This document shows positions 45,760 through 54,948 of a stretch of 64,000 bases of DNA, one piece after another. Numbering within the stretch: the first letter of the stretch is position 1; each line of letters begins with the position of its first letter. The notes beneath the pieces are model-generated. The model did no database searches. It was not told where the DNA came from and saw nothing but the letters and a program-made list of their open reading frames with translations. The position numbers were made by a program, and so were the translations under genes. The stretch is from NCBI GenBank assembly GCA_965215215.1, contig OZ244043.1, positions 3,038,001 through 3,102,000 of the forward strand, given 5' to 3'. This stretch comes from CALDTK01 sp965215215. Lineage in GTDB: Bacteria; Bacteroidota; Bacteroidia; Chitinophagales; Saprospiraceae.

Positions 45760-48747
45760 ATGAAAGCGAACCTTACATTCCTCCGTTACCTCGCGCTTTG
45801 GTGCGCGGCTCTGCTCTTCGGAGCGGTGTCCGTCTCCGCACAGGACGATTGCGATGTCCGCACCGGCATCGTTCCCACTTCGAACGGCGAGCGCATCATT
45901 GACGTCACCGTCGGCGACGGCGAGGCTGACGTAATCCAGCTCGTTCCCGACTTCGAGATCGCCGCCGGCACCATGTCGGCCATCGTTCTCGCGGACGAGA
46001 ATTACAATTTGATCTCCGCTGAAGCCAACACCGACCAGATCGATCTGGAAGGCGTCGAAGGCGGCAAGTACAATATATTTTACATCAACTACACCGGTAA
46101 CTTCGGTGGGCTGCTCGTACCGGGTGAGTCGGTTTACCCACAGAAGTGGTCCGACGAGTGCTACTTGATCTCGGACAACGAGATCATCGTCAACGCTACC
46201 GCCGTTGAGCCTGCCTGCAAAGTGACCACCGGTATTTTCACCGTCGACGGTCAGCGTATCATCGATGTCACCTCGGGAACCGGCTCGCCGGTGATCGTGA
46301 CGGCGACGCCCGATTTCGATGTGTTCGTAAACACCGCCGTGATTCTTGCCGATTCGAACTACAACCTCGTTTCGATCAATCCGAACAGCACCGAGATCGA
46401 CCTCGACGGACTTCCTACGGGCGAGTACAATATTTTCTTCCTAACCTACACCGGTGACATCCGCGACGATCTCGCCGTCGGCGAGACGGTCTACACGCAG
46501 AAGTGGTCGACGGAGTGCTGGTTGATCTCCGACAACGAGATTATCACCAACGTAACGAACGTCACGCCCGTCGATCCGGGAGTCGACAGCTCGGAATGTA
46601 GAGTTACGACCGGAATCTTCACGACCACCGACGGCGACCGTATTATCGACGTGATTACGGGTACGGGCTCGCCGGTCAATGTGACCCTCGTTGCCGAGTA
46701 CGATATCTTCGAAAAGACAGCCGTGATTCTCGCCGACGAGAATTACAACCTCATTTCCATCGTACCTAACTCCCTAACCATCGATATCGATAGTGCTGAG
46801 TCTGGACTATACAACATCTTCTTACTCACCTACACCGGTGAGATTCGCGACGATCTGAAGTTTGGCGAAACCGTTTACACGCAGCTTTGGTCGACCGAAT
46901 GTTGGTTGATCTCCGAGAACGAGATCATCACTACCGTCACCAACCAAGGTGAGCCCTGCAAGCCGACTACCGGTATCTTCACCGTCGACGGCGAGCGCAT
47001 CATCTACCCAACGACGGGCACGGGCTCGCCGGTGATCATCACGTTGACACCCGACTACGAGATATTCGAGAAGACGGCCGTTATCGTCGCTGACTCGAAC
47101 TACACTCTCGTGTCAATCGAGCCGAATACGCTTTCGATCGATATCGATTCGCTCGCGACAGCTAAGTACAACATCTTCCTGCTCACCTACACCGGTGAGA
47201 TCCGCGATGACCTTAAGTTCGGGGAGACCGTCTACACACAACTGTGGTCGACCGAATGCTGGTTGATCTCCGAGAACGAGATCATCACCTTCGTAACCAA
47301 TGGCGGCGATGGCGGTGAGGAACCGGACGACAAGTGTGACGCTGTCGCCGGAACGCTAACGGCGAGCTTCGAAGCGCTCGACGGTACTGGATTCGCCATT
47401 ACGGCCGTCGCAGCCGACGCCGCTACCGTGCCTGAGGGCTACACGCAACTTTACGTATTGACGAGCGGCGACGACCTCGTGGTCGAGGACTTCGGTGCCT
47501 CCGCCGAGTTCACCGTGGAGGAGCCGGGCGACTACCGCGTGCATAGCCTCGTGGCCGTGCTCACCGACTCGACCGTGGCCGGGGTCCCACTCTCGGCACT
47601 CGTGCCCGGTGAGACGACCGCAGCCGACGTTATCGCCGCGGCGGGTGACGCCTGTTACGCTCTATCGGGTGGTTCGCTCGTGACTGTAGTCGATGAGCCT
47701 ACTTGCGACGCTGCCGCTGGAACGCTAACGGCGAGCTTCGAAGCAGTCGATGGTGTTGGAATCGTGATCACGGCCGTCGCAGCCGACGCCGCTACCGTGC
47801 CTGAGGGCTACACGCAACTTTACGTATTGACGAGCGGCGACGACCTCGTGGTCGAGGATTTCGGTGCCTCCGCCGAGTTCACCGTGGAGGAGCCGGGCGA
47901 CTACCGCGTGCATAGCCTCGTGGCCGTGCTCACCGACTCGACCGTGGCCGGGGTCCCACTCTCGGCACTCGTGCCCGGTGAGACGACCGCAGCCGACGTT
48001 ATCGCCGCGGCGGGTGACGCTTGCTACGCCCTGTCTGCCGGTTCGCTCGTTACCATCACGGATGATGCCGGCGCTGAGTGCGAAGCTGAGGCCGGTACAC
48101 TCACCACCGCCAATGCGGATGTAGCTCTCGGAGCAGGTGGTTCAGTAGTACTAACCGCCACTCAAGATATGGAAGCTGTTATCCCGGAAGGGTTCGTTCA
48201 AGCTTACGTACTGACGAGCGAGTCGGGTTCTGATCTGATCGTTGAGGGAGCAAGTCTCAACGCTCAATTCACCGTAACCGAAGCTGGAATTTACCGTATT
48301 CACAGCGCGGTTGTAGACCAGAGCGACGCCGCCTTCGTAGACCTGCTCAGTGGTGACCTCGTTCCAGGGGAGACAACTGTTGCCGAGCTGCTCGCGGCAA
48401 TCGATGCAATCGATGCTGAAGTGTGCTTCTCGCTCTCCGACGGCGTGGCGATCACCGTAAGCGCTACCGACGGCTTCAACGCGGTTACCGGCATCAATAT
48501 GGGAATCTACCAGGCTGACGACGATAAGACGCTCCGAGTTCGCTTAGTGCCGGAGAACCCTATCAGTGGCGAAGTCGAGGTATTCATCACCAACATGACC
48601 GGCCGCGTGATTGCTTCGACCAAGCTTAACGATCTTCCCGCTGAGCAGACGGTTTCGATGTCGATCCCGAGCGCACAGGCCGGTAGTTACTTCGTGAGTG
48701 CTCGTACTTCGAAAGGAGTCCAGACGGAAGCTGCTGTCGTGAAGTAA
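45760..48747 (+). CDS. T9SS-secreted modular repeat protein (4 + 3 Cys-anchored repeats)
   Basis: This 995-residue protein starts with a signal peptide (residues 1-28, SVSAQ). Two repeat families follow. Four type-A repeats begin at Cys 31, 153, 280 and 400 (about 120-127 residues), each with TGI, (E/D/Q)RII, the (Y/F)NIF strand and C(W/Y)LIS(D/E)NEII. Three type-B repeats begin at Cys 526, 649 and 774, with AGTLT, VPEGYTQLYVLTSGDDL and LVPGETT. The end (about 905-995) is a sorting-type domain (VEVFITNMTGRVIAS... SAQAGSYFVSARTS). Each A repeat has two Cys about 100 apart, which may form a disulfide. The repeats match no family I know. A surface adhesin is plausible. A strong terminator follows. 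Confidence 0.85.
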   Translation: MKANLTFLRYLALWCAALLFGAVSVSAQDDCDVRTGIVPTSNGERIIDVTVGDGEADVIQLVPDFEIAAGTMSAIVLADENYNLISAEANTDQIDLEGVEGGKYNIFYINYTGNFGGLLVPGESVYPQKWSDECYLISDNEIIVNATAVEPACKVTTGIFTVDGQRIIDVTSGTGSPVIVTATPDFDVFVNTAVILADSNYNLVSINPNSTEIDLDGLPTGEYNIFFLTYTGDIRDDLAVGETVYTQKWSTECWLISDNEIITNVTNVTPVDPGVDSSECRVTTGIFTTTDGDRIIDVITGTGSPVNVTLVAEYDIFEKTAVILADENYNLISIVPNSLTIDIDSAESGLYNIFLLTYTGEIRDDLKFGETVYTQLWSTECWLISENEIITTVTNQGEPCKPTTGIFTVDGERIIYPTTGTGSPVIITLTPDYEIFEKTAVIVADSNYTLVSIEPNTLSIDIDSLATAKYNIFLLTYTGEIRDDLKFGETVYTQLWSTECWLISENEIITFVTNGGDGGEEPDDKCDAVAGTLTASFEALDGTGFAITAVAADAATVPEGYTQLYVLTSGDDLVVEDFGASAEFTVEEPGDYRVHSLVAVLTDSTVAGVPLSALVPGETTAADVIAAAGDACYALSGGSLVTVVDEPTCDAAAGTLTASFEAVDGVGIVITAVAADAATVPEGYTQLYVLTSGDDLVVEDFGASAEFTVEEPGDYRVHSLVAVLTDSTVAGVPLSALVPGETTAADVIAAAGDACYALSAGSLVTITDDAGAECEAEAGTLTTANADVALGAGGSVVLTATQDMEAVIPEGFVQAYVLTSESGSDLIVEGASLNAQFTVTEAGIYRIHSAVVDQSDAAFVDLLSGDLVPGETTVAELLAAIDAIDAEVCFSLSDGVAITVSATDGFNAVTGINMGIYQADDDKTLRVRLVPENPISGEVEVFITNMTGRVIASTKLNDLPAEQTVSMSIPSAQAGSYFVSARTSKGVQTEAAVVK
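47335..48078 (+). repeat. Near-identical tandem DNA duplication of type-B repeats
   Basis: Two adjacent units (47335-47703 and 47704-48078) encode repeats B1 and B2. Offset by 369 bp, the middle of about 250 bp (from about 47400 against 47769) shows only one visible base change, while the flanks differ more. B3 (48079 onward) is far more diverged. This is a recent duplication or gene-conversion event. Confidence 0.88.
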
Positions 48748-48784
48748 TTCACAGTAGCTCCCGGGGGAATCTCTTCCCTAACTG

Positions 48785-48818
48785 GCCCGCTTCCTCCTTG
48801 AGAGGGGGCGGGCTTTTT
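48785..48818 (+). terminator. Rho-independent terminator of the repeat-protein gene
   Basis: A 12-bp stem (48785-48796 with 48802-48813, two G-T pairs) with a 5-nt loop is followed by TTTTTGTTGTT, 37 bp past the stop codon. Confidence 0.9.
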
Positions 48819-49387
48819 GTTGTTGGGATAATCGGAAGAATGATCGCAGGATATCTTTGAGATTCCCGGGCCCAGCCTAAGTCTTCTCCAAAGCCCTTGC
48901 CCGTAGATCTACAGCGCGGGCACGTTTACCGGGATTGCGGAGGGAGCCGGAGGTCACAGGATGGGTGTAACCCGAGCCAGTCAACTTTTGCTGCGCCAAA
49001 ACGTAGCTGGTACGTGATGTATCCACCATTTATATCCACGGAGCGGACGGGCAGCGCGTAAATCGCGAGTAGATATACTGAATGAGGTAAGACGCTGGTG
49101 TAGTAGCTCTACTCAACTGGTCAATGGAGATCATGCAACGGGGCACTCGAACGAAGCGGTTCTTAAGTCACTTGGTTCGTGATGCTGAGGTGTGTTACCC
49201 TTTGCTGTCGACTTGGCCCCTACGGACGGCGGCCCGGATACCGGCGTGGGTATGCGATTGCTTATTTCGTGAGGCACGTCCAAGCTCGGTACGCCGCGAC
49301 TACTCCACTAAGCGAAGCGGGCCAGCTAACTCTTCCGCAGGGTCGCCGGCGCAATCACTCAATCGGTTGAGGTGACTGCGGGGGAGG
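48819..49387. other. Spacer between two T9SS genes
   Basis: Most of this 569-bp stretch shows no gene. TATCTTTG (48858-48865) fits the -7 consensus, but the nearest TTG upstream is 26 bp away, too far. A 13-bp variant of the interspersed word is near 48990. The right half holds a possible decayed phosphatase fragment, listed separately. Confidence 0.4.
49251..49332 (+). pseudogene. Possible histidine-phosphatase N-terminal fragment
   Basis: In one frame the DNA reads YAIAYFVRHVQARYAATTPL then SEAGQL. This resembles the N-terminus of histidine phosphatases (SixA/phosphoglycerate-mutase type, YFVRHAQA...PLSExG), including the phosphorylated RH pair. Only about 27 residues match, and the frame then loses similarity and stops at 49370. 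There is no clear start. It is best seen as a remnant of a decayed gene; chance similarity is possible. Confidence 0.35.
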
Positions 49388-51256
49388 CTAAAATTTTGAA
49401 AATCGAGCCGCTTCAGCTTGTCCGCCCTGAATGATTCTTACGGCGTAGGCCCCGGCAGGTAGGGAGCTAACGTCTATACTCTTTTGGCTCACTCCGGCTG
49501 TGCCGGCAGCTAGTACACCTCGCCTTAGTATTTGGCCCGCAACATTGACCACTTGATAGGACGCGGGGTCGACTGCGTCGAGGCGGTAGTCTATCGTGAG
49601 TGCGTCTCGAACAGAACCACCCGCCGGCACAGTCAAGCCGAACGACTTATCTAACGGCACATCGAGCGTCGGCACGACCCCTTCTTCGGAGAACACCTCG
49701 AAATTGTCGAGGTAATACGTATCGTCCGTGTTCGTGTTCTGCGCAAGCAAAACGACGAATCTGGAAATACGGTCTGAGGGTACGGAGGGGTCCGGAAGGT
49801 TAAGTAGTTTGAAACTCAGGGTCTCCCAGTTGCCGGTAGTCGTGGTAAACGCCTCGTAGCGGCTGTGTCGTCCGTTCGGGAATTGCTCCCCTGCGGCTAC
49901 CTCGCTTTCAATTTGCAATAGGATCTGGGTGCCTACCGGGGCTTCGGTCCATACGTCGAGCCGGAACTCACTCCTGCCCTCCGAAAAATTATCCGCTTCC
50001 GTGATTGCGGCAGTTTTGTACACGATCACATCGAATACGCTCCCGGCGTCGCGTACGTACTGGCCTACCGTGCTGAGACCGGTGTTGTCGTCCGGCGCTG
50101 GGTTCGGTACCTCGGTGAAGGCTCCACTGTTAAACTCCAGTTCCAGCGCACTTACCTCATCGAAGTCTTCGAGGACGGAACTTTGGGTCAGTTCGGCGCC
50201 TACCGTCACCTCGACGGTTAGTACTTCCGGACCGCAGGGGGTTACGACCTCCGCGGTAAGGCTACCACCCGTGGACGATCCCCAATCGACGGTCGCGGCG
50301 TTGGTCCCTTGCCCGGATACGATCGTCGCGCCCGCCGGTACGGTCCAGGCGATCTCCATGCCATCGGCGGCGTTCACCCGGTACAACGCTGCCGGATCCC
50401 CTGTACGCAGCGCGCGTACCCCGGTGAGGTACGGTCGCACACCGTCGTAAACCCGTACGTAATCCACCTCCATCGTGGCCGGAAAAATACCGGACTCCAC
50501 CGGCCCGCCGAGGTTGCCGCCCACGGCCATGTTGAGTAGGAAGTGGAACTCCTGATCGAAGGGCCAGCGCTCGGGGGCGAGGTCATCTCTGGTTTGCATT
50601 CCGTAGAAGTACCCATCCAGGAACCAGCGGATGGTATCGGCTCGCCACTCGACGCCGAAGGTGCGCTCCTCGTTTGCGAAGGAGCCGTCGGCCGCGAGGA
50701 TCCTCGGACCCTGGTTGCGATTGCCTCCATTCGGCTTACCGAAATGAATTGTTCCGAGTATCTCGTTCGGGTTTCTACCCACCCACTCCATGATGTCGAG
50801 TTCGCCACTTTGTGGCCAACCTCCGTAAACGTTCTCCGTCGGAAGCATCCAGAAGGCCGGCCAGAGGCCCTTCCCTTCCGGGAGCTTGATGCGCGCCTCG
50901 TAGTAGCCGTAGGTGAAGTCCCGCTTGCCGATCGACCGAATGCGCGCCGAACTGTAGCTCGTATCTCCCGCGGGTTCTTCGCGGGCCGTGATCCGGAGCA
51001 CACCGCCGGATACCACCGCGTTTTCTTTCCGGTAGGTCTGCAGCTCATTGTTCCCCCAACCCGGAATACCGAACTGAGATCCATCCCCGTACATGTAGCT
51101 CCAACTCGATTGATCGAGAGAGGTACCCTCAAACTCATCCGACCAGATTAGCTCCGCGCACTGACCTCGAACTCCGGAGATCGGCAAGGCGCTCAAGCTC
51201 AATACGGTGAATACTCCCGCAAACGTATATAACGATGTATAAAGAGATTTGCTCAT
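49388..51256 (-). CDS. GH16 beta-glucanase (laminarinase-like), T9SS-secreted
   Basis: This 622-residue enzyme has a signal peptide (about 1-31) and a GH16 domain (about 35-275) whose catalytic motif is E152-LDIM-E157 in GELDIMEW. The substrate-binding WPAFWMLP precedes it. This type cuts beta-1,3- or mixed-linked glucans such as laminarin. Then follow an Ig/PKD-like domain (about 278-355), a jelly-roll carbohydrate-binding-like domain (about 370-530) and a type-A sorting domain at the end (YQVVNVAGQILRRG... LPAGAYAVRIIQGG). It is therefore exported by the Por system to the surface or medium, and may work with the GH3 beta-glucosidase at 30.8-33.3 kb. Confidence 0.92.
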   Translation of the reverse strand: MSKSLYTSLYTFAGVFTVLSLSALPISGVRGQCAELIWSDEFEGTSLDQSSWSYMYGDGSQFGIPGWGNNELQTYRKENAVVSGGVLRITAREEPAGDTSYSSARIRSIGKRDFTYGYYEARIKLPEGKGLWPAFWMLPTENVYGGWPQSGELDIMEWVGRNPNEILGTIHFGKPNGGNRNQGPRILAADGSFANEERTFGVEWRADTIRWFLDGYFYGMQTRDDLAPERWPFDQEFHFLLNMAVGGNLGGPVESGIFPATMEVDYVRVYDGVRPYLTGVRALRTGDPAALYRVNAADGMEIAWTVPAGATIVSGQGTNAATVDWGSSTGGSLTAEVVTPCGPEVLTVEVTVGAELTQSSVLEDFDEVSALELEFNSGAFTEVPNPAPDDNTGLSTVGQYVRDAGSVFDVIVYKTAAITEADNFSEGRSEFRLDVWTEAPVGTQILLQIESEVAAGEQFPNGRHSRYEAFTTTTGNWETLSFKLLNLPDPSVPSDRISRFVVLLAQNTNTDDTYYLDNFEVFSEEGVVPTLDVPLDKSFGLTVPAGGSVRDALTIDYRLDAVDPASYQVVNVAGQILRRGVLAAGTAGVSQKSIDVSSLPAGAYAVRIIQGGQAEAARFSKF

Positions 51257-51303
51257 GCCCTCAAGTTAATCGTCGATCTCTCCGAATGAGGGTTGTGTAT
51301 TCT

Positions 51304-52875
51304 TTATAAAAGATCCTGCCATTTAGCTGACGGATCGAGGGTACTCGCGGAGGGCATAGCGTCGAGCCACATCAATTCGGCGATCGCGGCCATATCCGTG
51401 TCGCGTTTGTAACCGAGCACGGCGCTCACGCGCTCCCCTTCGATGTAGTAAGCTAGCCAGGCGCCCCCCCGCTCCGGCTCTCCGTCGAAAACGATACTGT
51501 CGAAGTCGGTGTGGTGTCCGGAGTAGCGCAGGTTCTTTCCCGCCTGCTGCGTCCAGAAGTACGGTACGCTGAGGTAGCTCAATTTGGCGCCGGCCATATT
51601 GACTCCCGCGACGCGCCCCTGTTGCTCGGCGACCTTCCAGTGCTCGATCCGAGCGCGCGATCCTCCCTGGAAGGCTGAGGCTATATCGCCCGCTACCCAC
51701 ACATCTTGGTCCGCGTAGCAGTGTTCGTCGACGGCGATACCACCGTCCTCGCCGGGCTCGATCCCTTCGATCAGGTTGCTATTCGGCGTAACGCCGATAC
51801 CCACGAGTACGATGTTCGCCGAGATAACATCGCCGCCCTCGAGGACGACGCCCGTCGCTTTGCGCTTCCCCTTGATCCTGGCGACCTCCTCGCCGAGACG
51901 GAAGTTGATGCCGTTCTCTTCGTGCCAGGACTGAATGAGCGATCCTACACGCTGACCGAAGATGCTTTGGAAGGGGTGCTCTTCCGGGGCAACCACCGTT
52001 ACCTCCGCACCGAGCTTCGCTAGCGCGGCGGCGCCCTCCATCCCGATGAAGGAAGAACCGACGACGACGGCCTTACGCACCGCGCTGGCCGCCTCCCGCA
52101 ACGCCTCGGCGTCCGCGTAGGTCCTGAGCGTGTACACGGCCGGCAGGTCGGCCCCCTTCACGTTCAGCCGGCGCACCGTACTTCCGGTCGCCACACAAAC
52201 TTTTTCGTAATCGAGCGTCGAGCCGTCCTCGAGCTCGAGCTGGTGTGCCCCAGCGCGCACTTTAGTCACCTTTCTACCGAGCATCAATTTCACGTCGTGG
52301 GCTTCGTAAAAGCTTCTCGGGCGCAGCGGCATCTTATCGGCCGGCCGGTCGCCGGTTAGGAATCCTTTCGATACTTGGGTGCGATCGTAGGGGGGGCGAT
52401 CCTCGGCGCTGATCAGCGTGATGGGGCCCCGGTAACCGCCCTGACGCAGACCTTCCGCGGCGTGCTGTCCGGCGGGTCCACCGCCGACGATCACGTACGG
52501 TTTTGCGGCAGCCCGTCCGCCGGCGACCATCGGGTTGGGGTGCTGCCCGGAGCCGACCTTACCCGCCGGAACCGTGATCCAAACCTGGCCGCCTTCGCGA
52601 ACTTCCACGGGGTAAGCCTGCAGCGCGTCGCAACCCGGGGCTTCGAGGTGGCGACCGGTACGGGCGTCGAAACAGGCGTGGTGCCAGGGGCACCTGAGTC
52701 GGAAGCCGTTGAGCACCCCGTCCACGAGTGGCGCACCGTAGTGCGTGCACTTGGGGTGGAAGGCGGAGATGGTCCCCTCGACGTTGCACAGCAGTACCTC
52801 GCGCTCTGCCGCCCGGACGGTGATCATCTCTCCGGGCTCGATGTCTGAGGTGAGGGCTACCTGTAGCGTGGGCAT
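51304..52875 (-). CDS. Rieske-domain FAD oxidoreductase (AIF-like)
   Basis: This 523-residue protein fuses a Rieske [2Fe-2S] domain to an FAD/NAD reductase. The iron-sulfur ligands are C43-T-H45 and C62-P-W-H65. The reductase has the FAD motif YVIVGGGPAGQHAAEGLRQGG (starting near 127), the NAD motif KAVVVGSSFIGMEGAAALAK and the second FAD motif DVWVAGDIAS. This order matches AIF-like (AIFM3-type) proteins, which are thought to pass electrons from NAD(P)H; the native acceptor is unknown. An interspersed-word copy lies upstream at 52917-52930, beside the next gene. Confidence 0.92.
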   Translation of the reverse strand: MPTLQVALTSDIEPGEMITVRAAEREVLLCNVEGTISAFHPKCTHYGAPLVDGVLNGFRLRCPWHHACFDARTGRHLEAPGCDALQAYPVEVREGGQVWITVPAGKVGSGQHPNPMVAGGRAAAKPYVIVGGGPAGQHAAEGLRQGGYRGPITLISAEDRPPYDRTQVSKGFLTGDRPADKMPLRPRSFYEAHDVKLMLGRKVTKVRAGAHQLELEDGSTLDYEKVCVATGSTVRRLNVKGADLPAVYTLRTYADAEALREAASAVRKAVVVGSSFIGMEGAAALAKLGAEVTVVAPEEHPFQSIFGQRVGSLIQSWHEENGINFRLGEEVARIKGKRKATGVVLEGGDVISANIVLVGIGVTPNSNLIEGIEPGEDGGIAVDEHCYADQDVWVAGDIASAFQGGSRARIEHWKVAEQQGRVAGVNMAGAKLSYLSVPYFWTQQAGKNLRYSGHHTDFDSIVFDGEPERGGAWLAYYIEGERVSAVLGYKRDTDMAAIAELMWLDAMPSASTLDPSAKWQDLL

Positions 52876-52942
52876 AACGTGCGTGTTTGTAGGAGTAAAG
52901 CGGTGGGGCGCAAGGTGTTTTAGCGCAAGCGGGAAACGGCAG

Positions 52943-54064
52943 CTATTCGTAGAGGTAGCGCTGCCGCAAATCGGCCTTCACCGAATCCGTTACGCCGTAC
53001 TCCTGGAGTAGGAAAGAGTCTACGCTGCCGTAGGTACTGTCGATCTCCTCGACTCCGGCGCGGAGGTACCCCGGGTCGACGAGCATGAGCGGCTTGAGCA
53101 CTTCGGGGTTGACGGGTTTGACGTACTGCGCGAGATTGACCTTGCGCAAGTTGCGCCGGTTGCGATCGAAGCGGTAGTAGTTGCTCATCAGGTAGTCGTC
53201 GAAGATGAGGGCCGAGTCTACCCCGAGCGTCCGCAGCAGCAGGAAGGTGGCGAAACCCGTACGGTCCTTGCCGGAGGTGCAGTGGTACACCATGGGGGCG
53301 CCGTCGTCGCTCTCGATGAGCTTCATGAATGGGGCAAAGCGGAAGGCCTGCGAGCTGCCGAACAGGCGGTTGACCTCCTCGAGCAGGTTGTCGGCCTCCT
53401 CCAGGCCGAACGTACCGGCCAGGATGCGACCGCGGATGTCGGAGGTGTCCTCGGCCTCGTTGTAGATCGGCATCGGTATGTAGTCCAGGTCCGGACTTTG
53501 CGGAAGTCGGTCCGGGGCGCTCGCCACCTCCTGCGGCGAACGGAGGTCCACCACCGAACGCAACTCGAGCGAGCCCAAGTAGGCGAGGTCGAAATCGGTG
53601 AGCGCGGAAAGGTTGTCGGCCCTGTAGAACTGCCCCCAGACCACGCGCTTCCCGTCCGCTCCGGGCAGACCGCCGAGGTCGCGAAAATTATCAGCGCCCT
53701 CGAGCGGCAGCTGGCGTTCGCTGACCCGCAGCCGGTTGCCGGCATCGCCGACGAGGTCGAAATAGTAGCGCCGCTGTGGCAAAACGTCCCGTACGATCAG
53801 TGTCGCGGGCGTGTCCGGACTGCCGGCGAGCAGGGTGCCCACCTGTCTGCCGAGCTGATGGAAACGCGCGCTATCCGAGATGTAGACCTCGAACTCTTCG
53901 GGGAGGATGTTGGTGAGCACATAGGGGCCGCGCCGCTCGCGTTTGGCGGTAATTGGCTCCAGCAGGGTGGGCTCCGCATCGGGGAGGGAAGCGAATTTCT
54001 TGCAGCCCACGAGCCAGAATCCAGCCGCCAAGCCGAGTAGTAACGGGAGTGGTCTCAACAGCAT
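52943..54064 (-). CDS. Lipoprotein tyrosine/dual-specificity phosphatase
   Basis: This 373-residue protein begins with a lipoprotein signal (lipobox LVGC at about 18-21, then KK). The catalytic CX5R loop is HCTSGKDRTG, with the earlier DNFRDLGGL motif of the bacterial Tyr-phosphatase group (Y_phosphatase3, IphP-like). It may dephosphorylate proteins, lipids or sugar phosphates outside the inner membrane. An N-terminal beta domain (about 40-125) precedes the phosphatase core. The ATG at 54064 is chosen because the longer frame upstream has no signal. Confidence 0.88.
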   Translation of the reverse strand: MLLRPLPLLLGLAAGFWLVGCKKFASLPDAEPTLLEPITAKRERRGPYVLTNILPEEFEVYISDSARFHQLGRQVGTLLAGSPDTPATLIVRDVLPQRRYYFDLVGDAGNRLRVSERQLPLEGADNFRDLGGLPGADGKRVVWGQFYRADNLSALTDFDLAYLGSLELRSVVDLRSPQEVASAPDRLPQSPDLDYIPMPIYNEAEDTSDIRGRILAGTFGLEEADNLLEEVNRLFGSSQAFRFAPFMKLIESDDGAPMVYHCTSGKDRTGFATFLLLRTLGVDSALIFDDYLMSNYYRFDRNRRNLRKVNLAQYVKPVNPEVLKPLMLVDPGYLRAGVEEIDSTYGSVDSFLLQEYGVTDSVKADLRQRYLYE

Positions 54065-54109
54065 AAGTCGTGGGGCGTTACTTCGCGCAAGGCAGATAAA
54101 GAAAAGCAG

Positions 54110-54424
54110 ATGTTTCAGATCGGTCAATCCGTGGTTTGCGTGGACGACAATTTCGCACCGCCCCAGCGGGCATTGATCCCGAACCGCCCGGTGGAAGGTG
54201 AGACGTACCACGTGCGCGACTGCTTCCAGGTGACGCGAAACGGAACGGTCAGCGGCATCTGGGCGGTTCACCTCAACGAGATCCGCAATCCGAACATCGA
54301 CCACCCGACCGCGCTCGGCAAGTACGAGCCGAGCTTCGCGGCCGATCGGTTCGCGAGCGGGGAGGTCGGCGAGTTCATCGAGCGGCTCGAAGAGGCGGAG
54401 GCGGAGCGCCTCGAGCTAGTCTAG
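54110..54424 (+). CDS. Small conserved hypothetical protein
   Basis: This 104-residue acidic protein opens with FQIGQSVVCVDDNFAPP and has VEGETYHVRDCFQVTRNGTVSGIWAVHLNEI, then EPSFAADRF. This pattern matches a widespread small family of unknown function found in bacteria and phages. There is no signal or membrane segment. Its stop overlaps the convergent OsmC stop by 9 bp, around CTAG. Confidence 0.65.
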   Translation: MFQIGQSVVCVDDNFAPPQRALIPNRPVEGETYHVRDCFQVTRNGTVSGIWAVHLNEIRNPNIDHPTALGKYEPSFAADRFASGEVGEFIERLEEAEAERLELV

Positions 54425-54811
54425 CACCTCGTAGCTGTGGGTAATCGCCACGGCTTTCTGCAGCATCATGCTCACCGAGCAGTACTGGTCCATCGACATC
54501 GCCACCGCCTTGGCGGCCTTCTCGTCTTTGACGCCCCCGTAGATGCGGTAGTGGAGGTGCATTTTGTCGAAGACGCTCGGGACGGCGTCGACGCGGTGCC
54601 CTTCCACCTCGACCTCTACCCGGGTGGCCTCCTGGCGCATTTTCTTCAAAAATATTTCCACGTCGATGGAGGAGCAGGCCGCCGCCGCCATCAGCACGGT
54701 CTCCATGGGGGAGACACCCTGTTTGCTTCCGCTAAAACTCGTGATCTGGCCCCGGTCGTTGGTGCCTGTGTAACCGAGTTCGGTATCGGTGGATTGGAGG
54801 GTGATCTTCAT
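54416..54811 (-). CDS. OsmC family peroxiredoxin-like protein
   Basis: This 131-residue OsmC-fold protein has its first Cys in AAAACSSIDVEIFLKK and its second in MDQYCSVSMMLQKAV. These are the two redox cysteines used to reduce organic hydroperoxides; SPMETVLMAAAACSS is characteristic of the YhfA-like branch. It adds to the OsmC domain of the fusion protein at 1222-2490. An interspersed-word copy (54725-54738) is in the coding sequence. Confidence 0.88.
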   Translation of the reverse strand: MKITLQSTDTELGYTGTNDRGQITSFSGSKQGVSPMETVLMAAAACSSIDVEIFLKKMRQEATRVEVEVEGHRVDAVPSVFDKMHLHYRIYGGVKDEKAAKAVAMSMDQYCSVSMMLQKAVAITHSYEVLD

Positions 54812-54880
54812 GGGGGAGCGCGTAGATGGAAAGGCGGCTAAAGGAACGCGCGCGGAGGGTAAACAAAATAGTTTAAACAG

Positions 54881-54912
54881 TTTGTTTTGATACAACTTGT
54901 TGGTTATGTTTG
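54881..54912 (+). promoter_or_regulatory. Bacteroidota-type promoter
   Basis: TTTG at 54881-54884 and TATGTTTG at 54905-54912 match the primary sigma consensus of the phylum (TTTG, 19-21 bp, TAnnTTTG) exactly, with 20 bp between. Transcription should start near 54918, about 30 bp before the ATG at 54949. A GTTTAAAC palindrome sits just upstream (54871-54878). Confidence 0.7.
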
Positions 54913-54948
54913 TCGGGCTTCCCTCGCTCACTCCGTTAATCCTTCAAG

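Noticed and set aside
48858..48865. TATCTTTG as a promoter
   Set aside because: The -7 word fits, but the nearest TTG lies 26 bp upstream, outside the 19-21 bp spacing.
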